From: Clostridium aceticum | GTDB lineage: Bacteria; Bacillota; Clostridia; Peptostreptococcales; Natronincolaceae | Length of the DNA: 64,000 nt | Direction: 5' to 3' | Assembly: GCF_001042715.1 (NCBI RefSeq) | Contig: NZ_CP009687.1 | Location: 2,657,418 to 2,721,417 of the forward strand | Shown: positions 34,257 through 42,911 of the stretch, in pieces | Layout of the letters: every line of letters starts with the position of its first letter | How positions within the stretch are numbered: position 1 is the first letter of the stretch | Notes under the pieces: model-generated | The model's input: the letters and a program-made list of their open reading frames with translations, nothing else | Databases searched by the model: none | What the model was told of the DNA's origin: nothing | Translations under genes and position numbers: made by a program

Positions 34257-35303
34257 ATGATTATAGAAAGTTCAAATATCCTTATGCATTCTCAACACAA
34301 GCGTCAAGAAAGGTACGAAAAAAGCGAGAGTATGACAGCATGGATTGGAAATAGCCCTGCTGGCGATAGTCAAGGTAACTTATTTTCCTCAGATACACTA
34401 ACTGTATCTGAGGAGGCACTATCCATGTATCAGGAAACATTAGCAGTAAAAAAACAGGCTTTTCAAGAAGATGCATTAGAGATTCCTGATATTCATAAAC
34501 AAAAAATGCTGTTACTTCAAACATTACTGGAGGCTTTACTTAAAAAAAGATTGCAGTTCTTTATACCTGATTTTGGAAAGATAAAAACAGAAGGTTTTCA
34601 GTTTCCTGATATTCCTAATCAACAACAATCTTCCGGCTGGGGAATAGTTTATGATTATCGAGAAAGTTATATTGAAACAGAAAGAATGGAGTTCACTTCA
34701 TCGGGTATCATACGAACCGCTGACGGTCGAGAAATCAATTTTTCAGTAAATTTAACTATGAGTCGTTCCTTTGCTGAACATCATAGTATTCATTTTCGTG
34801 CCGGCGATGCTGTAGTCGTAGATCCCCTTGTTATCAATTTTAATGGTAAGGGCGTAGGGTTATCAGAACAAAAATTCAGCTTTGATTTGACCATGGATGG
34901 TAAAATGGAACAAATATCCTACTTAAAACCAGGAAGTGGTTTTTTAGCCATAGATTTGAATGGTGATGGGAAAATTAATGATGGAAGTGAGTTGTTTGGT
35001 CCTAGCACAGGAAACGGCTTTCAAGAACTTGCTCAGTATGATGAAGACGGAAACGGGTGGATTGACGAGAATGATTCTATTTATGACAAATTGATGATCT
35101 GGACAAAAGATGAAAATGGTTCTGATCAATTATTTGCCTTGGGGGAACTGGGTATAGGAGCCATTTATTTAGGTGGTATACAAACACCGTTTGATATCAA
35201 GGACGGACAAAATCAACTGCATGGACAAGTTAGTCGCTCTAGCATTTATGTTAAGGAAAATGCTACTGTTGGTATCATACAGCAGATTGATTTAGCAACT
35301 TAG
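34257..35303 (+). CDS. EF-hand/RTX-like calcium-binding domain protein
   Basis: Protein of 348 residues, no signal peptide. The N-terminal 120 residues look unstructured or helical. The middle has a beta region with a FVINFNGKGVGL-like strand. The C-terminal third carries two calcium-loop motifs, DLNGDGKINDGSELFG and DEDGNGWIDENDSIYDKL, followed by LGELGIGAIYLGGIQT. This pattern is common at the ends of RTX-type proteins of Gram-negatives but here stands alone. Calcium binding is a good inference from the DxNxDGxI and DxDxNGxID loops; cellular role unknown. GGAAGGAGC precedes the ATG; no neighbour suggests function. Confidence 0.6.
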   Translation: MIIESSNILMHSQHKRQERYEKSESMTAWIGNSPAGDSQGNLFSSDTLTVSEEALSMYQETLAVKKQAFQEDALEIPDIHKQKMLLLQTLLEALLKKRLQFFIPDFGKIKTEGFQFPDIPNQQQSSGWGIVYDYRESYIETERMEFTSSGIIRTADGREINFSVNLTMSRSFAEHHSIHFRAGDAVVVDPLVINFNGKGVGLSEQKFSFDLTMDGKMEQISYLKPGSGFLAIDLNGDGKINDGSELFGPSTGNGFQELAQYDEDGNGWIDENDSIYDKLMIWTKDENGSDQLFALGELGIGAIYLGGIQTPFDIKDGQNQLHGQVSRSSIYVKENATVGIIQQIDLAT

Positions 35304-35449
35304 ATAATTTAAAAATTCTCTACGTGTCTATTGTCATCTTAAAAGCTTTTATGATTCTACTTTCTTCTTCACTTTGAAATATATTTTCACGATTAATTCT
35401 GCTACTCTTTAAATAAGCTTCTATTCTTAAGATTAGAATAATAATAGAT

Positions 35450-35478
35450 GGAAACACTTCTCTACTGGAGGTGTTTCC
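35450..35478 (+). promoter_or_regulatory. hairpin that hides a ribosome binding site
   Basis: GGAAACACTTCT (35450-35461) pairs with GGAGGTGTTTCC (35467-35478), two G-U pairs included, loop of five. The GGAGGTG Shine-Dalgarno sequence of the next gene is entirely in the 3-prime arm. Confidence 0.6.
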
Positions 35479-35482
35479 AATA

Positions 35483-35866
35483 ATGACTTTTATAAAGAAC
35501 TGTTCTCTTGAAAGTATAAAAAGCAAACTTTTAATACTTTATCTGCTGAATGTAACAGATATCATCTTTACTCTTTTGCTTTTGCGGACTGGCTTGTACA
35601 TAGAAATTAATGCTTTTATGGCTAGCGTCGTAGAAAGTCCTATCGCTAGTCTTCTACTGAAGATTATATTGCCTGCTGTTCTTCTTATAATGATATATTT
35701 CAGAATCCAGAAAGCAACAGCAGAACAACTAAAAAAGTCTAATCTTCTTATCAGTGGAGCCATAGCAGTATATGCTCTAATTAATCTATCCCATCTCCTT
35801 TGGTTTGCTATACTTCCCGTTTTGCTAGATAATCCTTTGTTCTTACCTTTGCTAAAAAAACATTGA
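35483..35866 (+). CDS. small membrane protein, DUF5658-like
   Basis: Hydrophobic protein of 127 residues with three or four predicted helices (about 12-35, 48-68, 82-105). LLNVTDIIFTLLLLRTGLYIE followed by NAFMASVVES resembles the DUF5658 family (T/D-N start, ExN motif). The GTG at 35471 lies within the hairpin and has no ribosome binding site, so I choose ATG 35483, 11 nt after GGAGG. Function unknown. Confidence 0.65.
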   Translation: MTFIKNCSLESIKSKLLILYLLNVTDIIFTLLLLRTGLYIEINAFMASVVESPIASLLLKIILPAVLLIMIYFRIQKATAEQLKKSNLLISGAIAVYALINLSHLLWFAILPVLLDNPLFLPLLKKH

Positions 35867-35900
35867 GAATGTAGGACACCCTATACTCTCAATGTTTTTT
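35854..35900. terminator. bidirectional intrinsic terminator
   Basis: AAAACATTGAGA on the left pairs with TCTCAATGTTTT on the right (ends at 35900), T runs both ways. The stop codon of the DUF5658-like gene is inside the left arm. Confidence 0.8.
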
Positions 35901-36043
35901 CAATTATTTCCTTCTTCATTAAGTATTTTAAATAAAAACATAATTTTACTATATCCAAATTCAGTTTTTAAAAATAAGTCTTTTTCCCATTGTTAAACAA
36001 TACTAATTCTATTTTATCAGATAAGTCCTTGCTCCTAGCCTGA

Positions 36044-37429
36044 TTATATTAAAAACATTGCTAATATTGTTGTAACAGTTAAACCTATTGCAACAGGAAC
36101 TAGATTTCTTCTAGCTAGCTCCATAGGTGATACTTCACAGATAGCAGCTACTGCAATAAGACCTGACCAAGGTATAATTGTTCCTCCGCCAATCCATACA
36201 GCACTAATTTGACCCAATGCTCCTAGTACTGCTATACTGCCATTTACAGCGATACCAAAGACTCTAGCTAAAGAACCCGATAGAGCAATGCCTGAAAAAC
36301 CAGAACCATCCAATCCTGTTATTCCTCCAATAATCATCTCCATAATGGCGGTTATGGGTCTATTCATCGATACAACAGAAGCCATATAAGCACCTAAATC
36401 AGCTAAAATTCCTTGAGAAGCTTCAGGTAACACATTACTGCCCATCACACTGGCGAAAGAGTCTAAATCACCCATGAAAAAAAAAGCAGCAATAGGAATA
36501 ATGGGACCAAAAATTTTCATACCGAAAACAAATCCTTCTCGGATAAATTCTGTGATATGACTTAAAGCCCGTTGCTTGTATTCAATAATACATAAAACTA
36601 CTAGAACAAGAGCTGCTGTCCCTCCAATAAGAGCAGTAGCACCTCCACCCCTAAGTCCTAACGAAAACATAGCTATAATATTGAACAAAAACGCCAATGG
36701 CACTAAAATAGCAGCAATTTTAGTAGAAGTTTTTATTGGCTGCTTTTTACTTTTTTCCACAAAAGATTTTTCTATAGGTTTTATGGTGCCATTTTTTATA
36801 TCCCTTTTCAATAGAATATATGCTGAAACAACTGTAACAACCGACATAACTAAAAATAACGGACCACCCTTAAGCATCACCTCTGTTATATCTACACCTG
36901 CTGAATTTGCAGTTAATGCAGGTGCCCCTTGAATAACAAAATCGGTTGATAGAGCAACACCATGGCCAAATAAATTAATCGCTACAGCCGCACCGATGGC
37001 AGGTAAACCTACTTTGTAGGCTATAGGTAATAAAACTGCACCAATCAGAGGGGTAGCGGGGGATGGCCAGAAAAACCAAGAAACCAGCAGCATTGTGATG
37101 CCAATAAACCAAAAAGCTTGATCAGGGGTTTTTACTAACTTTGTGAAAGGACTCACCATGAGTTCAGTAGCATGCAGCTTATCCAAAAGTTTAGACATTG
37201 CGACAATAAGGGATATGATCATAATAATGTTGAGAAGCTCCGTAGCCGAAACAATTAAGGCACGGAAGATAGAAGCCGTTGATCCAGCAATACCTTGTTG
37301 AGAAGCTAAGCCTATAAAAAACACGCCTAGTATACATGGAATAGCAATATCCTTTCGCATTAATAAAATACCCAATATCACCAGTACCATAATTACATAT
37401 ATCCAATGCACTAAAGTAAGTTCTATCAT
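36044..37429 (-). CDS. multi-helix transporter, ion/carboxylate type
   Basis: Integral membrane protein of 461 residues with about eleven to twelve helices. Two half-helix-like regions, WPSPATPLIGAVLLP and INLFGHGVALS in the first half and SGFSGIALSGSLARVFG in the second, recall the inverted-repeat hairpins of the ion transporter superfamily (GntP, CitMHS, C4-dicarboxylate carriers). I cannot name the family or substrate with certainty. An ATG at 37456 would translate through the ribosome binding site AAGGAGGAGG; the ATG at 37429 follows it correctly. Monocistronic. Confidence 0.6.
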   Translation of the reverse strand: MIELTLVHWIYVIMVLVILGILLMRKDIAIPCILGVFFIGLASQQGIAGSTASIFRALIVSATELLNIIMIISLIVAMSKLLDKLHATELMVSPFTKLVKTPDQAFWFIGITMLLVSWFFWPSPATPLIGAVLLPIAYKVGLPAIGAAVAINLFGHGVALSTDFVIQGAPALTANSAGVDITEVMLKGGPLFLVMSVVTVVSAYILLKRDIKNGTIKPIEKSFVEKSKKQPIKTSTKIAAILVPLAFLFNIIAMFSLGLRGGGATALIGGTAALVLVVLCIIEYKQRALSHITEFIREGFVFGMKIFGPIIPIAAFFFMGDLDSFASVMGSNVLPEASQGILADLGAYMASVVSMNRPITAIMEMIIGGITGLDGSGFSGIALSGSLARVFGIAVNGSIAVLGALGQISAVWIGGGTIIPWSGLIAVAAICEVSPMELARRNLVPVAIGLTVTTILAMFLI

Positions 37430-37507
37430 ATAATCCTCCTCCTTAAAAAGTCTCACTTTTTACATAATATGTAGTAAGACAGAGAAGGTGCAAGATTTTG
37501 CAGAAAT

Positions 37508-37555
37508 GAAATAACGTGCTATCATCATAGCTGTATGATGGTAACACGTTATTTC
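37508..37555 (-). terminator. intrinsic terminator
   Basis: GAAATAACGTG (37508-37518) pairs with CACGTTATTTC (37545-37555), with TATCATCATA/TATGATGGTA inside. It lies just after the stop at 37567. Confidence 0.8.
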
Positions 37556-37566
37556 TTAAATGTTTT

Positions 37567-39087
37567 TTATAAATCTATGTTACTTAAAAGAATACTACCA
37601 ACTTCTGGACTTACAATGCAATAGGATATATGCTTACCATCTACTTCTCCTGCCATGATAACGTGATCTTTAAAACCGTAGCTAGTCAGTTGGATACTAT
37701 CTCCCCCCTCTAAAGTTATTCTTATGTTATTCCCCGCCAGCATAAGAATATATGCTCCATTATAGGTTGGGCTTGTATTTAATTGATTAACTATTTCATC
37801 TATCTCTTCTGCGGTAAAGGTCTTTATTTCTTCTTGCATCAAACTATATAGTTTCATTTCTTGAATAGAATCAATAGGTATCATTTTTCCCATTTCTTCT
37901 AATGACTCACCAATTTCATCTTGAATTATGTCATCACCATCCTGTTGCAGCTCTACCAAGTCCCCTTGGACTTTCTCTATATCACCCTTATGAAATCTGA
38001 CTACAGCATGTGGATAGGTCAATGCCTGGGTGACAAAGTCTCCTTTGTCTGGATATCTTAATGTAGCGTAAACATAGGCTGTTTTTGGTATTACCTCAGT
38101 AATACTATCTATTTGCAGATTATAACCTCCAGTTGGTTTCTCTCCAGCTGCCACTAGGATATACTTCCACTCTCCATCTGTCAGAGAATAAATCCCCTCT
38201 GTAGCTAGGTTATCTTGATACCATTTTGATACAAGCTTATTTTCCTCAATGATTTCAGATGCTACTATCTCGAAGTCTATTATCTTTTCAACAGAAGGTA
38301 TATCCATATTAGCATTAGTTTTAATTTTCATTATACGCAACACACTATCCCATTCCACCTTTGCTCCTAAGCTTTCGGTAACAAACCTGCCAGGAATAAA
38401 GGTACGCCCCTCCACAATTTTTGCTGGAACTTCTAATTTTAAGGTTTCTTCCTTGTATGTTCCATTAATATTTTTTACTATCTTTGCAGTATTTTCACCT
38501 ACAGCTAATTCGATATTTACATCCTCTGTAAGTACTTTGACAATCCTTTCCTCTGGATGCCACTCGACCTTTGCTCCCAACTCCTCCATAACTCCTCGTA
38601 AAGGTATTAATGTTCGATTCTCTTGAATAAATGGCTTTACACTTGTTTGTATTTTTCGACCGTTTACTTGAATCTCCACACCTCTATCCTCTATTACCAC
38701 ATTACTTTGATAGGGTAATTGGTCTATCGGTAATGTGACCGCTTGTATCCCTTCAACAACGCTTACTTGTTCTTTTCCAAATAGCTGATAAAGATAATTG
38801 GCATTGGTTTCATCATAAGGTAAAATCCCTACCTCAACATAGTTTTCCCTAGGTCCTGTATGGGTTACAGTAAAGCCTGCCTCAGCGATTTCTTCAACAT
38901 GGGTAACAAAAACATATTGATCAATCTCCTTCTGTTTTTCTAACAGATGACTTTCTATTCCTATTTCTATACTTGGCAGGATTCTATTTGATGCAATATC
39001 CCTTGGCATAGCTGAAACAGCACCCGACGAAATCATTGTGCAACACATCCCAATTACAGCAGCCTTTTTAAAATTTGATTTAATCAT
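37567..39087 (-). CDS. secreted protein with copper amine oxidase-N-like and PrcB-like domains
   Basis: Exported protein of 506 residues. A signal peptide (about 1-28) is followed by a unique domain (30-120) with GFTVTHTGPRENYVEVGI and a copper amine oxidase N-like double repeat (about 132-250; FIQENRTLIPLRGVMEELGA and VEGRTFIPGRFVTESLGAK). A PrcB-like segment (about 300-360; AAGEKPTGGYNLQI) and a C-terminal beta domain (400-506) complete it. The 30-120 domain is shared with the protein at 41973-42593, and both genes share the same unusual promoter. Probable envelope stress or wall-associated role (inference). Confidence 0.75.
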   Translation of the reverse strand: MIKSNFKKAAVIGMCCTMISSGAVSAMPRDIASNRILPSIEIGIESHLLEKQKEIDQYVFVTHVEEIAEAGFTVTHTGPRENYVEVGILPYDETNANYLYQLFGKEQVSVVEGIQAVTLPIDQLPYQSNVVIEDRGVEIQVNGRKIQTSVKPFIQENRTLIPLRGVMEELGAKVEWHPEERIVKVLTEDVNIELAVGENTAKIVKNINGTYKEETLKLEVPAKIVEGRTFIPGRFVTESLGAKVEWDSVLRIMKIKTNANMDIPSVEKIIDFEIVASEIIEENKLVSKWYQDNLATEGIYSLTDGEWKYILVAAGEKPTGGYNLQIDSITEVIPKTAYVYATLRYPDKGDFVTQALTYPHAVVRFHKGDIEKVQGDLVELQQDGDDIIQDEIGESLEEMGKMIPIDSIQEMKLYSLMQEEIKTFTAEEIDEIVNQLNTSPTYNGAYILMLAGNNIRITLEGGDSIQLTSYGFKDHVIMAGEVDGKHISYCIVSPEVGSILLSNIDL

Positions 39088-39209
39088 AAACTTTCCCTCC
39101 TCATTTATTTGCTACTATATGATTACATTTGTATGATAATTTTCGTTTTTTTATCTTAACAATACATTCTTAGCTAAAGACTCTACTCCTCCTTTCTGCA
39201 ATCCTTTAA

Positions 39210-39242
39210 TTATTAGACGTAACTTATATATTATTTGTTCCC
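39210..39242 (-). promoter_or_regulatory. extracytoplasmic-function sigma factor promoter
   Basis: Minus strand GGGAAC (39242-39237), 17-bp spacer, CGTCTAATAA (39219-39210). The -10 CGTCTAA is typical of ECF sigma factors. Identical to the element at 42705-42737. The leader to the ATG at 39087 is about 115 nt. Confidence 0.7.
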
Positions 39243-39275
39243 CAATATTTATCTGAAAAACAGATATTTAACAAA

Positions 39276-39314
39276 AAACACTTAGCTACTACATCATGTA
39301 GTAGCTAAGTGTTT
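39276..39314 (-). terminator. intrinsic terminator
   Basis: Near-perfect palindrome: AAACACTTAGCTACTACAT (39276-39294) pairs with ATGTAGTAGCTAAGTGTTT. It follows the stop at 39338; minus-strand T run (plus A run at 39273-39278). Confidence 0.85.
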
Positions 39315-39337
39315 CAAGAGTTTTTCTTATTCCTTTT

Positions 39338-41530
39338 TTACTTAAAAAGCAGATTATACAGTACCTGTACTGCTTCTGCCCTTGTAGAAGTGGCCCTAGG
39401 CCTTAGGTGTACACCATCCCCTTGAATCATTCCAGTTTCTACAAAGCATTTCATCGCTTCTACTGCATAGTTCGCAATCTCTCCTGTATCATTGAAGTTA
39501 TCAAGAGATCTACCGCTGCGCATCTCCTCTGGAAGTTGTTCCAACTTGTCTAATACTTTGTAGAGGATAACAAACATATCCTGACGTGTTATTGTTGCTT
39601 CAGGTAGATAGAGATTATCCCCTACCCCTGATACAAGTCCAAGTCTTTTTGCTGTTCCAAGGTAGCTGGTATAATACTTATTTCCGGCATCAAGGAAATT
39701 ATCAGTGATCTGAGCGTCCAGCTCTATACCATAGGATTTCATCACCATAATTAGGAAATCAGCACGGGTCACGTTGTTTTGTGGAGCAAATCTTCCATCC
39801 CCCATGCCACTTACTATACCTCTTTCATAGAGACCATCAATAGCCTTAATCGCCCAAGCGTATTGATCCTTCACATCGGAAAAATAGGTGGACTGATCTA
39901 TACTAATGATAAGCTCTTTACTTTCATTATGAAGTCTGTCAAGGGCAGTAACTACATAGGCTACCTTACTAGGATCATTATTCCCTCTATCTACAAATTC
40001 CTGAATATCCTTATTGCTTTTTCTTACAGTTGTTACTAGCTTTGCAGCACTTTCATCAGATTCAACGTCTATTTTACTATTTTTATCTATTCGATAAATT
40101 GCATAGTAAGCTGTATTGGGATCTTTATCAACCCATGAAAGCCTTATTCCATTTGAAAGAGCCTCTATCCTGCCCTGAGTAGGACTTTGAGGAGCCTTCC
40201 CTCCCTTCCAAGGCATAACAGGAACCAAGGATCTTGTTGACCATAAATCCTCCTTGATCATATTTACTACCTGCTGCTTATTGGGATCATTAAAATTTTG
40301 AAATCTAAACATGATGCTGCCCATTACTTCAGGCTTGACAACATTATATTTATGTTGTCGGATAAATTCTTCAACAGCATCATTTCCCAGAAAATATTGA
40401 TCGGCATTGTCATTTACCTTATAAAGCGCCTGTCCTATATACAGATGTACATTTCTTCCTTTTATAACGTTGGACCACCATTCAGCAACTTCCCCATAGG
40501 GAGCACTGGGGTTAGCAAAGGTAAAATAGATCTGTGGAGCGATATAATCGATCAGCTCCTCTTGTACCCATTTTTTCGTGTCTGCAAAGCTTCTATCATA
40601 GTTAGGGAGACCAGCACTGGTATTGGAACCACTAGAATGTCCGTCCCTTTTATTGGCCCAGACCGCCGCAGGGCTTATACCAAACTTTACCCAAGGCTTT
40701 GTTGTTGTTATTTTATTTGAAAGCTCCTTTACCAACAAATAAGTATTGTTTCTTCTCCAATCTCCTAGATTTGAAAACTGACCTAAGTTATATTTGCTAA
40801 AGGTATCTTGATCTTGTAATTCCCCTAAGTAACTTTCGTAATAGAAATAATCGTCAAAGTGCACACCATCGATATCGTAATTATTTACTACCTCCATAAC
40901 TCTTTTCATTACCCACTCCCTTGCTTCAGGAATACCTGGGTCTACAACAAATCTAGACATGGAGGTCCTAATCCATTCTGGATGTTCCTTGTAAACACTT
41001 TTATTTATGTTAAGGGAGGCTATCGTAGAATCACTTGTATTCATTGATATTCTGTAGGGATTAAACCATGCATGAAGTTCAAGGTTTCGTTTATGGGCCT
41101 CCTCTATAGCAAAAGCTAAGGGGTCAAAGCCAGGGTCCTTACCAAAGGTTCCTGTAAGATAACGGGACCAAGGTACAATATTAGATTTGTAAAAAGCATC
41201 TCCCTCAGCACTCACTTGAAAGAAAACAGCGTTCATATTCATCTCAACTGCTTTGTCCAAGATAGCAATAAACTCTTCCTTACTTTTTTGGATGCGTTGG
41301 TTATCGTTTCCTATGTTTCTAGTTTCCACTGATGGCCAGTCCAGATTTACAACAGTAGAAACCCAAGTTCCTCTGAGGTGTCTTTTGGCAGTCGGTGTTT
41401 GATTTGGTAAGTATCGGTTGTATGGATCCCATGGGTTTGATGCTGCAAAACCATGGATAGGCAGAGCAGCCACCATCAGCATAATAACAATACAAATACT
41501 GATAAGCTTATTTAAGTTACCTTTAATCAA
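39338..41530 (-). CDS. S-layer-anchored glycosyl hydrolase-like protein (GHL10/DUF187)
   Basis: Exported protein of 730 residues. After a signal peptide (to about residue 29) is the glycosyl hydrolase-like 10 domain (about 50-360; starts LRGTWVSTVVNLDWPS; conserved AWFNPYR and VDGVHFDDYFY-like strand DIDGVHFDDYFYYE). A fibronectin-like strand region (about 450-545) leads to three SLH repeats (about 550-730; FSDVKDQYAWAIKAIDGLYE and others). GHL10 proteins such as YngK are likely wall or polysaccharide hydrolases. The start is TTG at 41530 behind GGGGGA. Single gene. Confidence 0.85.
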   Translation of the reverse strand: MIKGNLNKLISICIVIMLMVAALPIHGFAASNPWDPYNRYLPNQTPTAKRHLRGTWVSTVVNLDWPSVETRNIGNDNQRIQKSKEEFIAILDKAVEMNMNAVFFQVSAEGDAFYKSNIVPWSRYLTGTFGKDPGFDPLAFAIEEAHKRNLELHAWFNPYRISMNTSDSTIASLNINKSVYKEHPEWIRTSMSRFVVDPGIPEAREWVMKRVMEVVNNYDIDGVHFDDYFYYESYLGELQDQDTFSKYNLGQFSNLGDWRRNNTYLLVKELSNKITTTKPWVKFGISPAAVWANKRDGHSSGSNTSAGLPNYDRSFADTKKWVQEELIDYIAPQIYFTFANPSAPYGEVAEWWSNVIKGRNVHLYIGQALYKVNDNADQYFLGNDAVEEFIRQHKYNVVKPEVMGSIMFRFQNFNDPNKQQVVNMIKEDLWSTRSLVPVMPWKGGKAPQSPTQGRIEALSNGIRLSWVDKDPNTAYYAIYRIDKNSKIDVESDESAAKLVTTVRKSNKDIQEFVDRGNNDPSKVAYVVTALDRLHNESKELIISIDQSTYFSDVKDQYAWAIKAIDGLYERGIVSGMGDGRFAPQNNVTRADFLIMVMKSYGIELDAQITDNFLDAGNKYYTSYLGTAKRLGLVSGVGDNLYLPEATITRQDMFVILYKVLDKLEQLPEEMRSGRSLDNFNDTGEIANYAVEAMKCFVETGMIQGDGVHLRPRATSTRAEAVQVLYNLLFK

Positions 41531-41797
41531 CGTTAAGTCCCCCTTTTTAATTATCGATTTACTAAGTTAATAACCTCTAAAAAGCGTTGTCATAAACAGG
41601 TTATAACTATCGGTAATTATATCAAAATTTTCCATCCATTTATAGACCTTATAAATTAACAAACCGTGAAAAATTTAGTAGATAAGTTAATTACTGTCTA
41701 TCTTATCATGAGAAATTATTTTTTTAAAACACTGGTACTGTTTTAAAATCATTTTAATTTTACTACACATTCATTTCATAAGAAGTGTTATTTAATG
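41531..41797. other. intergenic region without recognisable features
   Basis: About 270 AT-rich bases between the GHL10 gene start and the terminator at 41798. A weak 7-bp inverted repeat (ATAACCT at 41570, AGGTTAT at 41598) is the only structure seen. Confidence 0.4.
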
Positions 41798-41834
41798 AAA
41801 TACCACTATTGACAGATTATCAATAGTGGTATTT
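41798..41834 (-). terminator. intrinsic terminator, now separated from its gene
   Basis: Perfect 15-bp stem AAATACCACTATTGA (41798-41812) with TCAATAGTGGTATTT (41820-41834). It would end the gene at 41973, but a family A element has been inserted directly beside it. Confidence 0.75.
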
Positions 41835-41840
41835 GGTTAT

Positions 41841-41958
41841 CATTAGCGTTAACTCAAACCATAACTTCTTATCCTTCGTTACTCCAAGATCCTTCGCTAC
41901 CCTCAGGGTGACATTAGGAGAGAATTTTGGTAATAACTGTATTAAGTTAACGCCTATG
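41841..41958. repeat. family A mobile repeat, copy 3 (short form)
   Basis: CATTAGCGTTAACT and AGTTAACGCCTATG as inverted ends. Exact 10-bp duplication ATTTGGTTAT at 41831-41840 and 41959-41968. One internal arm only. The left duplication overlaps the end of the terminator stem. Confidence 0.92.
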
Positions 41959-41972
41959 ATTTGGTTATTTCA

Positions 41973-42593
41973 TTATTTTTGTAACTTTATTTTGCGTTTA
42001 CTTATAATCCCTGCACCGATTAGTACACTTCCACCTATAAGATAGAGGGGAGTATTCGATGCCCTAGATTTAGGTGTTCCTTCACTTCTAGTCATAACAA
42101 CATCAGCTTCAATTCCACCAGAAACTACCGTTGTACTGTACAGTTCAGCTTCTTGCCCCTCAACAATTTGAATCATATCTCTGCCGAATATTTCATAGAG
42201 GTATTCGGCATTTTCTTCACTATAGGGTGTAATACCTATTTCAACATAATCATCGAATGGCGCTGTGTGTGTGGCTTTGAAGCCTTTCTGGCTAATTTCT
42301 CCATTGTTCTCTTCAAATAAGTACTGATCAACTTCCTTTTGTTTTTCTACTATTTCCTCGGTGATTTCTCTAGGCTCTAAAGCTAGATATGAAATTGAAG
42401 CATCAGAAGAATCTACTGGCATCTCAAGCAAATTCTCAACCTGTCTTTCATCCACTTCAACCTGCTCAACCGGCATCTGGTCTGATACTAATGATGGTTG
42501 ACTCCCATCTCCACTAGCAAAAGCCATGCTAGATGATAATGCCGCAAAGCATATACCTACGACCAGGGTTTTTGTAAATTTTGATTTAATCAT
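41973..42593 (-). CDS. secreted, C-terminally anchored paralogue of the 37567-39087 protein
   Basis: Exported protein of 206 residues. A signal peptide (1-26) is followed by an acidic linker and then a domain at about 75-150 (KQKEVDQYLFEENNGEIS, GFKATHTAPFDDYVEIGI, YLYEIFGRD) that aligns with residues about 50-115 of the larger paralogue. A C-terminal hydrophobic helix ends in a basic tail (SKRKIKLQK), resembling a sortase substrate without LPxTG, so it is probably membrane-anchored. Its promoter is the same ECF type as that of the paralogue. The family A insertion has placed 118 bp between its stop codon and its terminator. Function unknown. Confidence 0.7.
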   Translation of the reverse strand: MIKSKFTKTLVVGICFAALSSSMAFASGDGSQPSLVSDQMPVEQVEVDERQVENLLEMPVDSSDASISYLALEPREITEEIVEKQKEVDQYLFEENNGEISQKGFKATHTAPFDDYVEIGITPYSEENAEYLYEIFGRDMIQIVEGQEAELYSTTVVSGGIEADVVMTRSEGTPKSRASNTPLYLIGGSVLIGAGIISKRKIKLQK

Positions 42594-42704
42594 AAAATAA
42601 TTCCTCCTTATTTTGGTTTTACTTTGTATTTAAATGGCTTTATAACTGCAATAGATTTCCTATTCGATTTATTTTACCAAACCTTCCTCCTTTCTTTTCT
42701 TCAC

Positions 42705-42737
42705 TTATTAGACGGAGATAACTTCATTTTCGTTCCC
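42705..42737 (-). promoter_or_regulatory. extracytoplasmic-function sigma factor promoter
   Basis: Minus strand GGGAAC (42737-42732), 17-bp spacer, CGTCTAATAA (42714-42705). The -35, spacing and -10 match the promoter at 39210-39242 exactly, while the spacers differ. Leader to the ATG at 42593 is about 105 nt. The rest of the 318-bp gap towards the ger operon shows nothing else I can support. Confidence 0.7.
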
Positions 42738-42911
42738 TTTTTTTGAAGGCACATCTCCTGGTATAAAAAGCCAAAACACTAACGCCCCCCCTGCTCTAAA
42801 TTCTTTACATTGTTAAACAAGCCCTCATTCTCTTGTTTGCTAAGATGGAAAAGTATGATTATTTTTAGTAATGTCTGTAGATAATACTAAAAAAAGTGTG
42901 GTGATGGAATC

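Noticed and set aside
42840-42911. Sigma-G promoter for the germination operon
   Set aside because: GTATG and GATAATA are present, but their spacing (about 22 bp) does not fit the consensus.
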